NCBI RefSeq assembly: GCF_963675165.1
Contig: NC_087389.1
Span: 282,001 to 346,000, forward strand
Source of the DNA: Halichondria panicea
Lineage: Eukaryota > Porifera > Demospongiae > Suberitida > Halichondriidae
Length of the DNA: 64,000 nucleotides
Reading direction: 5' to 3'
Shown: one piece after another, positions 36,390 through 47,729 of the stretch
Layout of the letters: each line of letters begins with the position of its first letter
How positions within the stretch are numbered: the stretch's first letter is position 1
Made by a program: the position numbers and the translations under genes
The notes under the pieces: model-generated
Database searches by the model: none
What the model saw: the letters and a program-made list of their open reading frames with translations, nothing else
What the model was told of the DNA's origin: nothing

Positions 36390-37007
36390 TCAGTTAAGAA
36401 GTTTCTTTGAGTTAGTCTTTACATTCTCAGAGAAACACACCACGCAAGCTGACTCTGGTAGGCATCGTTTGTGGTAGGCATGACCTGCACGTGTGCATGA
36501 GTGGACAAGGTATAGTTAGCATAAACTATAGCAAGCATAAAGAAGGTACACAAGCATAATTAAGAAGGTACACAAGCATAATTAAGAAGGTACACAAGCA
36601 TAAAGAAGGTACATAATTATAGTACAATTTGAAACTTTGAAAGTGCTGACTAAAGCCTTTCAGTGCCAGTACATTGTATAAGCAACAAACCTACAACAAA
36701 AATAGGCTTACAAAAACCCAGCACACACAAAAACAAAAACACCTACAACGTTTGAAGCAGACAATAAAACTCACCACATAGCAGAGCGATGACTCCTGGC
36801 TCGAGGTCTGACACAGGAGAGAGCAGGGAGAGTCTACACAGGGGGCAGGTGGAGCCTGGCATTGTACGCACTCCCCAGTGTACTCCCGCATCCTCCAACC
36901 ATTCAGAGAGAGGGGTCACAGAGGTCATCATGAGGGGGGTGGGGTGATCCTGAATAGGCGTGTACATGAGAGGACATACTGTACAAGCTGACGGCATATG
37001 GCACACA

Positions 37008-37041
<34 letters not shown>

Positions 37042-40000
37042 TAGTGCGTACGGAGACACTTAACCAAACACAGTGATGCTACTAACTGACAGCCGGTTGT
37101 TGTACAGGTAGTGATCACCTACCTCTTGTCTTCCCGTCATCTCAGAGTTCTGCACAGTCAGAAGTTGTGGCGCTATGGCCGTGGGTCGTGGAGACCAAAG
37201 GTACTGGTCCACCCTCTCCAGTAGACTGTGTCCTAGTGACCTGTGTGTATGTGGGTGTGTGTGTGTGTGTGGTGTGTGGTGGGGTGGGGTACCTTAGAGA
37301 ACTAGACACGAATTTTTTGAATGTACTAATAGATCTAATGTGCATGCTAGTACATGTAGTCTCACAAGCAAGCAGCATAAAATTAGTTAGTCATTAACAC
37401 TGCCCTTACCTCTGTCTTGTCTGAATCTGTACCAGCTGAGTCAGCACTCCATGTAACTGCTCACAGAGAACACCTCCGAACCCTTTGCCATGGTTACCAG
37501 ACAGAAGCTTGAGGACAATCTCTGGAGGGAGTGCCCCTGTCATTAGCCTCAACACTCCCGCCCACGTAAGCTCAGCCACTGCATTGTGTTCTCCATCACA
37601 TGGCAGTGTTTTACTGACGTCGTCAGTTTCTGGTGATGTAACAGTTTGAGAGGGGTCTAGTATAACAGTAGCTTGTTTGGCTGAGGGACAGTCTGCCTCT
37701 GGTTGGACTGGTTTGTCCTGTACAGTGGCCTCGGGCAGAGTGGAGCTAGCCTGTGAGTGGGTGTCGTGAGTGGGTGTGGTCTCTATGTGGACATCAGGAG
37801 AGGAGAGCAATTCCAATAACAGTTGCCAGTCTTCAAGAGTGACAAGAAGGTCACCTGTGTGTGTGTGTGTGTGTAGGGGGGGGGCTAAGGAAATGCACTA
37901 AGTTGCAAAAAAAAACTCCAGCAGGTGCTGAACATTAACAGTGCCCGGAAAAACTTGGATACGTGCATGTACTTGTATTTCTCATTTTGTTATTTCACTA
38001 ATTCCAGAGGGGCGTTTAGTGCATTATGACTTTGCGTTAATGCATTATGACTTTGTGCTAAGTGTATATTGCACTTAGCAACAACGTAGCAACTGGATAT
38101 ACGATTTGAAGTATACAAATATCCATCTGGCATGTGTCTCACATACCCCATTTCTGGTTACTGGTGAACAATGAGAGGTCCTTCATGTGTACTAGCACAG
38201 AGAGAGCTCTTCTCTTGTCTCTCATGGCAACAGACAGTCGTACAACGCCCAACCAGTACCTAAACAGTAGCATACAGAATGTGAATGTATATCTACATGA
38301 TGATCGATGTACAAGTATTGCGCTGATATTACGGCACACACTGATAAGCTAACACAACATCTGCTGCATTGGGAAAGTATTCGGTTGTGTCAACACACGA
38401 TACATATTCGGATAATGTCCATGATGGCATGATTAACCCTCCTACCTGTGCTTGAGACAGAGGTCTCTAGCAGCTTGAGTGACACTCTCCCCTCTCAGCT
38501 GAGCACACACTTCCGTTAGCAACTCCAGCAATGAAGCAACTGGCCTAGCAAGGGACAAGTTATGTAAGGTTAAACATTATGTAAGGTAAAACTTTTTAAA
38601 ACAATATTTAGTTGGTTGCATGCTTCAAGTGTTTATCGTACCATCACTGTTAGATTCATTTTCACTTACTTGCTCTCAAGAGCTGCTCCCAGTGACTTCA
38701 GTAGCAATGCTGAGTCAGCACTCCACACAGCAGCCAGTTCGTCACGTTGTCTGCTCTCTACTAGCTGACTGAGGTAGTGGGTATAGGGGTGCCCATCACA
38801 TGACTCATTCTGGTGATCTGATTGGCCGACCTCGCACGCTACAGCCACCTCCCACATAGTCATAGTGGGGTAACAGCTCACACACTTCTCGACAAATGAG
38901 TGGGTGGAATCTGCATACAGCCTGTGGAGAAGAGGGGTCACATGAACGTCTAAAAATCACATGTGCACATCTACAACGAGGTAATCACTTTTAAATTTCT
39001 GGTGTTTCTGATTATTACCTCATCAAGAGAGATGGTAGTCGGTACAGTTGAGGGTGGTCAGGATCAGAGGTCACCTCTTGGAGGCTCCTCTCACCTGTGT
39101 AGCGAGGGAGTACATGCCATCAACAAGTAGGGATGTGCCCACACAGATCAGTTGCTTAGTAACCAACGGCTAATTTGTGTGTTGACGATTGAAATAGTCA
39201 CCACTTTGAACAGTCTAGGCATATCACTGGCTACAGCGTGGGTACGTACATTGCTGAACATGGCATAGTACATGTATTCTACAAATGAGAGGCGCTAATA
39301 TGCCAGCTCCACCCACCTGGATCCATACACGCTGCCAGCTGTCTCCAAACACTCACTCTCACGGTCCAGTCTTGCTGACTCAGCATAGTCCACACTCTCG
39401 ACATGTCCAGTACAGGGTAGTACTTGCACACAAACTCCGCCAGGCCTTGAGGTGAAAGGTCATCACTGTAGCAACCCATTTCGAGATACAGAGAAACTAG
39501 ATCGGAGACGATTTCCATAACAGTGGAATTAACATCAAGAGACCACCCTCGGTTAGTGGCCTCCCTCTCAGATCCTAAGAGGTGACTTCTATAGGTGTCT
39601 AGTTTAGACAGCCAATCTTGGAGAGGGCCAGCCATCGAGGCAGCAGCACAGTAGAGCAATGGGTCCTCCAGTAGGGCCCTAGGTAGTAGGGAGGTACCGT
39701 ATTACTAGAATAGTGTGCGGGTGAAAAACCTTTGAGAATGCATGAGCCAAATGAGCAGAAAAATGGACTCTTTGCGATCTAACTATTGTGTTCTGGCAAG
39801 GATCGTGTGTAATTACCAGCACTAGTTCAGGTTTTGCAATTGCAAAGTGATCAACGCTCGCAAAGTTTGCATAATTATTTTAATGCTCGCAAAACATTAA
39901 TACAATGTCAATAGCTGAGAATGCAATTGGTAAGGATACACACTCACCAAGTGGAGTTGGTGGCCTCGATAAACTCCTTAGTCTCTGGGTCCATAGTTGG

Positions 40001-43000
40001 TCCATCTGTTTGCTCCTCGCCCGTTACCGGAGGGGGAGTGGGTGAGAGTGCCATTTCCCCCTGTTCCAGGGGGGGTGAGGTGGGGGATGGGGTCGTTACG
40101 GAGGGTACAAAATTCTCGTTGGTGTAGAGTGTGGGTTGTGAGTCTTGTGAGGCGCTGGATAGTGACGAGAGAAGTTCTTTCACCATCTCGACAGGCCGTT
40201 GCAGTCTGTTGGACTCCACCACACCTTGCTTGGCTATATTCTTCATCTTGGACAGTAAAACCGATGGTTTCTGTAGCCCCACAAAGAGATTAGACTCAGA
40301 GAACCCTTCTGCTAGCGAGTTGACGGGACCATCAATGTACTTTGGTACGAAGCCATTTTGAACAATTGTGGAACTTGTGAGGACAGGTGGTGGTGTGTGG
40401 GGGCGTGAGGGGTACGGTGACACACTTTGACTGCTAAGAGCCGAGTTCTGGTGTGAGGGTGGAGTGGGCGGAGGAAAACCGGCCTCAGGGAAGGGAAGGG
40501 TCTCTTCAGGTATGTGGACGAGACTCAGTGAGCGTGACGGGGAGGAAGTCTTTGAGGAGAAAGATTCTGAGGGGATAATGGTAGTAGATAATACCGTATA
40601 GTGGGTTGTTTTTGTTATGGTGGAAATTTTTGTATATTTCGTATTGAAGAGCATCATACGAAAATAAAACTACGAAATTATTCTATCGCAATAGGTTCAA
40701 CGTCACTATCCTGAGCTGTACGAATATTTAAAATATGAAATATATATATAGCCCATGGTCCGAGGCCAGAAAATGACAAATTAGGCCGCGACAAAATTTT
40801 GAATTGAAACACATCATTTGAAACGAATTTTTCTAAGCTTTCAGAAAATTTTTGACATTGGATCAACTGTACTCAAGTTATGGCTGTTGAAAGACACCCC
40901 CCCTCCGTTTAATCAATGATTTTAGGAATCTTTCAGCTGTCATAACTTGAGTTCTGTGTATCGAAAATCCCAAATTTTAGGTTTTTCTGAAAGCTTAGAA
41001 AGAGACCTTTCAAATGGTACCATCAAAGTTGATATTCGAGAGATAAAAGTGTTTTCTAATTAAGCCGTACCATGGATTATAGCCCATGGTCCGAGGCCGG
41101 AAAATGACAAATTAGGCCGCGACAAAATTTTGAATTGAAACACATCATTTGAAACGAATTTTTCTAAGGTTTTAGAAAATCCTAAAGTTTTTGACATTGG
41201 ATCAACTGTACTCAAGTTATGGCTGTTGAAAGACACCCCCCCCCCCCTCTGTTTATAATCAATGATTTTGGGAATCTTTCAGCTGTCATAACTTGAGTTC
41301 TGTGCATCGAAAATCAAAAATTTTAGGTTTTTCTGAAAACTTAGAAAGAGACCTTTCAAATGGTACCATCAAAGTTGATATTCGAGAGATAAAAGTATTT
41401 TCTAATTAAGCCGTACCATGGATTATAGCCCATGGTCCGAGGCCGGAAAATGACAAATTAGGCCGCGACGAAATTTTGAATTGAAACACATCATTTGAAA
41501 CGAATTTTTCTAAGCTTTCAGAAAATTTTTGACATTGGATCAACTGTACTCAAGTTATGGCTGTTGAAAGACACCCCCCCTCCGTTTATAATCAATGATT
41601 TTGGGAATCTTTCAGCTGTCATAACTTGAGTTCTGTGGATCGAAAATCCAAAATTTTAGGTTTTTCTGAAAGCTTAGAAAGAGACCTTTCAAATGGTACC
41701 ATCAAAGTTGATATTCGAGAGATAAAAGTGTTTTCTAATTAAGCCGTACCATGGATTATAGCCCATGGTCCGAGGCCGGAAAATGACAAATTAGGCCGCG
41801 ACGAAATTTTGAATTGAAACACATCATTTGAAACGAATTTTTCTAAGCTTTCAGAAATCCTAAAGTTTTTGACATTGGATCAACTGTACTCAAGTTATGG
41901 CTGTTGAAAGACACCCCCCCCTCCGTTTATAATCAATGATTTTGGGAATCTTTCAGCTGTCATAACTTGAGTTCTGTGGATCGAAAATCCAAAATTTTAG
42001 GTTTTTCTGAAAGCTTAGAAAGAGACCTTTCAAATGGTACCATCAAAGTTGATATTCGAGAGATAAAAGTATTTTCTAATTAAGCCGTACCATGGATTAT
42101 AGCCCATGGTCCGAGGCCGGAAAATGACAAATTAGGCTGCGACGAAATTTTGGATTGAAACACATCATTTGAAACGAATTTTTAAGCTTTCAGAAAATCC
42201 TAAAGTTTTTGACATTGGATCAACTGTACTCAAGTTATGTGAATCGAAAATCCAAAATTTTATGTTTTTCTGAAAGCTTAGAAAGAGACCTTTCAAATGG
42301 TACCATCAAAGTTGATATTCGAGAGATAAAAGTATTTTCTAATTAAGCCGTACCATGGATTATAGCCCATGGTCCGAGGCCGGAAAATGACAAATTAGGC
42401 TGCGACGAAATTTTGGATTGAAACACATCATTTGAAACGAATTTTTAAGCTTTCAGAAAATCCTAAAGTTTTTGACATTGGATCAACTGTACTCAAGTTA
42501 TGTGAATCGAAAATCCAAAATTTTATGTTTTTCTGAAAGCTTAGAAAGAGACCTTTCAAATGGTACCATCAAAGTTGATATTCGAGAGATAAAAGTATTT
42601 TCTAATTAAGCCGTACCATGGATTTATATATAATATAAATGGGTAGTTCATACGAAAATGTGCACCAACGAAAATTACCCGCTATACGGTAATATAGAAT
42701 GTTATTGCCGTGGTACAACAATAGAATAACTAGGATGGCTTACCTGGCAGGTCAGGTGTGGACAGTCTCTTTCCTTGAGGACTGGCAGACTTCTTCTTAC
42801 GAGAGCCTTTCTTCTTGTTACTCCTCTTACCGCCATCTTTGGAGCTGGGAAAAAAATAAAACGTGGCTTAATAACACTACCATAAGTAAGATCTTATAAA
42901 AGTTCAAAACATACATCAAAGCTTCCATAACTCACATTCCTGAGATTCACCAGATTGCTATAAGCAAAAATTTTTTGGCAACCTTTCCCTTTCCTATACT

Positions 43001-46000
43001 TTGCCCCCTTGCTTAAATGATGGCCTGTATATGTACCTACATTTACATCTGTCATGCACACACACTGTACATACACACTGTACACACACTCACCCACCCA
43101 CCACACACCCACACCTCACACACACTCACTCACCTCCCACTATTACTCCTCACAGGAACGGCCACCACTACATCGTCATCGTCAGGGGAACAAGACGACA
43201 GTGCAGCTGCCACACGATTAGCAAAGTCCGGAGGAGGTCTCTTCTGTACTCTAGTCTCAATGTCAACCCCTTCAGGCTCGAAACTCAAACGATTCTCAAA
43301 ACTATGCGGCTCACTTATGGACACCCTCCCTCCAACGAGTGAAGAGGAGAGGACACTAGTGCCGTACTCCGGTGTTCCCTCCATGGATACCTCTGTCCGC
43401 GGAGCTACTCTACTGGGGATAGTCTGAGATTGGGAGCGGCTATAAAGAACGCTGCCTGCCTCTTCAGGAAATGCAGATATGGTGGATGATCGTCGTGAAT
43501 TTGATCTACTTGTTTCTTTGCTCGTGGATATCGTGTCATCATTATTGACTACCTGTGTTAGAGATGTTAGGCTGCTAGAAGCTAACGAATCACCTAGATC
43601 ATCTGGAATCAATGTTGAGTCAGCTTGATCGGATGGAATCAGCGTGGAGTCAAGGGTAGGTTCAGTTTGATTACTTGACAAGTTAAAAGCCAATGGAAAA
43701 TCAGCCTGAGGGTCTTTGTCAGAAGTCACATGAGTATCGGTAGAGGCTTCCTCAGAAGTCATGTGGTCGATATCGGAGATCACATGATCAACAGTGGCAG
43801 TATGGTCAGTCTCAATGTTACCATCAAGATGATCGTTTGAATACGCTGTGAGGTCAACTGTCTCATAACCATTGTCCAATTGAGCACTTTCCAATTGAGC
43901 GTCTTCTTCGATATTGCTCTCTTTGATATTACTCTCTTCACTAGATTTAGAATCGACAGGTTTTGCGTTTGTTAGATGACCGTATTTGTCCTCCAGCTCC
44001 GCCAATCGAGTTTTGAGGGCTTGTAGAGTGGGTGTGGCTTCATCTGGCCCCTCCATCAATGTACGTACATCATTGTAGAGTATTTCATTTGAGGCCATCT
44101 TGACAGATATCTCCTCACTGTGTGCAGCCAGTACCTGAAATAATGGACATCTTAATGCAACAAAATTAATCATCATTAAGCATCAATGCTATAAATGTAT
44201 CACCACGATCTTTACTAAAAGTGAAAACTTCATTGCAAAGGTTGTTATAAACATAGATTGTCCTGCATATGCAAGCAAATTGTATTATCGTTAACCAAAG
44301 TGACAAACAGACTTGACTGCAATACCTGTGTTGCTTGTTCTTGGAGCTCCAATCTAACCAGCCATTGTATACATGTCTCCATGCTCACAAAGCTCACGAC
44401 CCTCACACCGCCACCCTCACACAGCACAAACAGCTGATGACCATCGCAATAGAGGTCCAGAATTGGCCCCAAGTCAGTGGTCCACGCAGCCAGTCGATAC
44501 GCTCCCGGCTCAAACAAGAAGAGGTCCTTGTTCACCCATCCGACCATCAGAGAACCGTGGAGGAGTGTCAGACGAGCAAAGTTGAGAGAATGACTGAGTA
44601 TATATTCAGAAGAGCTTGAATAGTCCGGAGATAACCTGCGAGTGATGATATTGTGTTAAAGAGATTATTGTCTGGCGAAATTTCGACCCAAAGAATTATA
44701 GGAAAAAGTCAATCCACATTCTATCTATTGAGTGACTCACCCCACACCTAGTACAGGAGAGGGTGGTATGGACACCGCATCTTTGAGCTTTAGAGTAGAC
44801 ACCACTGTACCCTCCACGTCAGCCTGAGGGTTTACGTAAGAAAGTTAGCAACATCATAATTATAAACGTTAATTCCATTTGTACAGTATCCTAAAGTACA
44901 GAATGACATGTACCTGCCACAGACGACCCCCGGGTCTAGCAGAGAACACAATGGGGGGTTTCTCTGCCCCCCTCTCGTAGAAGCAAACTCCAAACATCCC
45001 GTCCCTGGGTCTAGTGCCAATCTGCACCGTCTCCTTGCTTAGCAGTCTGTGTATGAAGCAGCGTGTCTGTGTGGACACAAGCAGTAGCTCCTGGTGTACA
45101 TCCTGGAGGGGGTGTGGTGATGGGGGTTTTCCCTATATCAAAGGGGGCGTACTCACCAGCTGAACTATTGGGACCTTCTCTTGCAGTAGAAGCTCATCAG
45201 ATTTCTTGAACAACTTCTGTTGCTGTTAGGGATAGAATGAGAACTATAAAACTATACATGTAAAGGAAACTGTTTATGGAAGTCAGTCCGTGTTGTTTGC
45301 CCCACCTACCTTTGGTGCGTGGGTGACCGCCACTCTCCCTTGATCGTCACCGAAGAACACTCGTGTCCCCCGGCTGTCCCATACCAGGTCTCTGAGCACA
45401 CCCTCCTTCAGTAGAGAGCACACGTGGACACGCTGGGGGGGGGGATACTTTATTGGTGATGTTACACAAATTAAAAAAAGTAAATGCTGACTGAACACAC
45501 AGCTCAAGCTAATGTAATTTATCAACAATTAAAAAAGATAGTTGTCATTGAAACAGGCATATGTTACTAATGGTACCTTTGAGATGCCTTGCTCTTGGAG
45601 GTTGAGTTCCCACAGTCCAAGGTAGCCCCCTCCACTGCACACAGCCAGGTAGTCCCCAGTAGGAGAGAACCGAATCATCGACACACTACCTTCCTGCATG
45701 TACGTGAGTACAAGTCATGTGATAGCAGGGGGACTGTGCGTGCATGTATGTGTGTGATTTACCTTACTGGCCAGGATTCGGATATACTTGTAACTGTCTC
45801 TGTGGAAACAGTACACACCCCCAGTGTTGGCTCCCAGTGCCACATAACTCTGGGATGCTGCGATACAGGTGTACTGTATAGACAGAAAAGTAGGTGTGTG
45901 TGTGTTTACATGATGTATTTATAAGGCTCGTGATGAAACTATGGATACATGGGGTACTAGTAGATATGGGGGTTTGACTTACTTTAATCTTCTTAGAGCT

Positions 46001-46090
46001 CGCTATGGGTGCTGTGATGGTTCCCGTGGCTCTTATTGAGAGTAGACAACTGCTGAAGGAGCTAACATCTCCGTCAGCTTGCTGTGCCAT
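36390..46090 (-). CDS. HPS5: HPS5 (BLOC-2 subunit) with C-terminal RING-H2-like finger
   Basis: Twenty exons join in phase to about 1520 residues: 46090-45983, 45873-45763, 45693-45577, 45432-45310, 45222-45157, 45102-44914, 44823-44741, 44635-44326, 44134-43134, 42844-42744, 40566-39948, 39678-39317, 39094-39019, 38921-38670, 38544-38446, 38259-38147, 37854-37410, 37240-37123, 36949-36775, 36484-36390. The WD40-like N-terminus matches HPS5 (LVWDSRGTRVFFGDDQGRV, RPRDGMFGVCFYERG, VFSARPGGRLWQ). A long disordered region and an alpha-solenoid follow (RLYADSTHSFVEKCV, LLERVDQYLWSPRP). The last two exons add C-x2-C-x19-C-x-H-x2-H-x2-C-x5-C-x2-C, a RING-H2 pattern, which the human protein lacks as far as I know. 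BLOC-2 directs cargo to lysosome-related organelles. Confidence 0.87.
36523..36618. repeat. Short tandem repeat in the last HPS5 intron
   Basis: Four copies of about 20-22 bp containing AAGAAGGTACACAAGCATAA lie between the two exons that encode the RING-like finger. Confidence 0.85.
39695..39903. mobile_element. MITE-like element, family A, in HPS5 intron
   Basis: About 209 bp with left end TACCGTATTACTAGAATAGT and interior closely similar to 1776-1987. The right end (CTCGCAAAACATTAATA) has lost the outer part of the inverted repeat. Confidence 0.65.
40592..42691. mobile_element. MITE-like element, family B, split by a satellite array
   Basis: The left part (40592-40744) begins TACCGTATAGTGGG. 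The right part (42626-42691) ends TTACCCGCTATACGGTAA. Together they resemble the intact family B copy at 15243-15410, including the shared interior around TCACTATCCTGAGCTGTACG. The intervening 1.9 kb is a foldback satellite array. The whole lies in the HPS5 intron 40567-42743. Confidence 0.7.
40745..42625. repeat. Six-unit array of a ~340-bp foldback satellite
   Basis: Units start GCCCATGGTCCGAGGCC at 40751, 41082, 41428, 41761, 42102 and 42365; spacing is 331-346 bp, with the last two units shortened by an internal deletion to about 263 bp. Each full unit is an imperfect inverted repeat: TTTCTAAGCTTTCAGAAAAT in the left half mirrors TTTTCTGAAAGCTTAGAAA in the right, and CTCAAGTTATGGCTG mirrors the CATAACTTGAG segment. 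Two more units lie in a muskelin intron at 62110-62803. Confidence 0.9.
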
Positions 46091-46198
46091 TGTTAGCTTT
46101 TAGAGGTCAAAGAGCATTAAAATGGGCGTGGCTTGTCTGCAAAAAAGAGGGGAGGGGCTGGTAGCTAAGGATGTTGAGCTGAGAGCTGAGGTGGTACA
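46091..46198. promoter_or_regulatory. 108-base divergent promoter of HPS5 and the PG-rich-repeat gene
   Basis: Only 108 bases separate the two outward-facing start codons. The interval contains two GGGCGTGGC/GGGGAGGGGCTG G-rich boxes (about 46123 and 46150), which could serve SP1/KLF-type factors in both directions. No TATA box is seen. Confidence 0.6.
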
Positions 46199-46786
46199 AT
46201 GGCTGGAGAAATAGACCTGTTCAGCTTTGGGCAAGGTGAGACCAGTTGCACACACAGCTTGATGACACAGCCGCGCATCTATGACTCATACAATGCTGTA
46301 GCTATGGCCGGCTGCATGTAGCTACTGTAGATCTGATCTATTTGGCTATAATGCTAGCTTACACATAATTATATACATCTAGTTTATGCTGTGATTTTTT
46401 GCAGCTGTCCCTCCCAATAAAGTGGTGTTTGGATGTGCGGAGGAACGCAAGATGATACCCAACCACACCCTCCCGACAAGGATGGGTATAGAGATGGGTA
46501 TCAGGGGGGCGCCTGATAGGGGACCCGGCCGCTATGACCCTGATCCCGTCAGTCATACACTATAGTAGTATAGTACAGCTCTCTATGAGGCGTAATATTG
46601 TGTAGTATCACTGCAAAAAAATGTCAGATCTAGCTAATTATTACATTGTCGATTTTTATTTGTACAGGTGACACTGTTTCCAAAGCCTCTCGGTTCACGA
46701 GTGCACAGTACCAGGGGGTGGTATTTTGGAGCAACCTTGGCGAGCAGGCTACCAAAATACACCATGGTAATCATACTGCATGCATA

Positions 46787-46836
<50 letters not shown>

Positions 46837-47547
46837 TGACACCCCCACCACCCCTCAGGGTAGTCAACCTGGACCTGCCGACTACCAAAAGACGACGTAC
46901 ATTGATCCAAAAACAATGTACAAGCCGTTTGGCAGTGATCAATCAAGACTACCTGCTGACAGGAGGAGTCTTGGCAAGCTAGGACCTGGAAGGTACCAGC
47001 ACGACGTCCCAATGAGCAGACATGTGGAGTACAATGCAAGCTTTGGTGGGGAGAGAGCTCTGCGTGGGATTGTCACCGTCAAGTGTACTAAGGGGATACC
47101 AGACAAGGTATGTTCTAGTCTTGCACCACACTGCTGTGGTATGTTCTAGTCTTGCACCACACTGCTGCGGTATGTTCTAGTCTTGCACCACACTGCTGAG
47201 GTATCACTGCTTACATACATGTAGTGTAAGGAGTGTAAGAGAGAACCCGTGGGAGACTACTTCGAGAACAGCAACTTTGCACTGTGTCCAGACTGCTACA
47301 AACAGCTGCAGGAGTCCACTCCGATATCCAAGCAAGACAGTCTGCAAAGGTTCTATAAAGTGAGGGACTGTCGCACAGTACACAAGCACGAATTTCTCGG
47401 GAAGGACTCGAAGATTATTGTGAGTATATAGTTATCATGCGTGATGCATCAAATTATTGATATTTCATGCACGTACAGATCAAAACTGAGAAGGAACAGA
47501 AAAAGACACGCCTTAAAGAGGCTTATTTGAGACTGTACTATTCTTAA
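46199..47547 (+). CDS. Sperm-tail PG-rich-repeat-type protein with C-terminal CxxC pairs
   Basis: Six exons join in phase to about 263 residues: 46199-46235, 46405-46547, 46668-46766, 46859-47107, 47225-47419 and 47479-47547. Motifs RGPGRYDPDP, QPGPADYQKT and LGPGRYQHDV are of the PGPGxY type found in ciliary microtubule-associated (SHIPPO/STPG) proteins. That suggests an axonemal role. The fifth exon adds CKECKREP and, 19 residues after its second cysteine, LCPDCYKQ, a possible four-cysteine zinc site. The tail is basic (TEKEQKKTRLKEAYLRLYYS). I cannot assign an exact orthologue. It is transcribed divergently from HPS5 and converges on phosphatidylserine synthase with 182 bases between stops. 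Confidence 0.75.
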
Positions 47548-47729
47548 AGAGACAAACATTTTTTGTTTGTAAACTTTTTTAATTCTCTTTGTCAATTAAA
47601 TGGTGACTTTAGAAGTATATTGCCATTAATTTAATTCCATGCAAAAAACAAATGGATAAAATCATAATTAAAACACAATAAATTATGTAATTATAATGGG
47701 TCAACAAGCACACAGTTATGAGAATAAAC

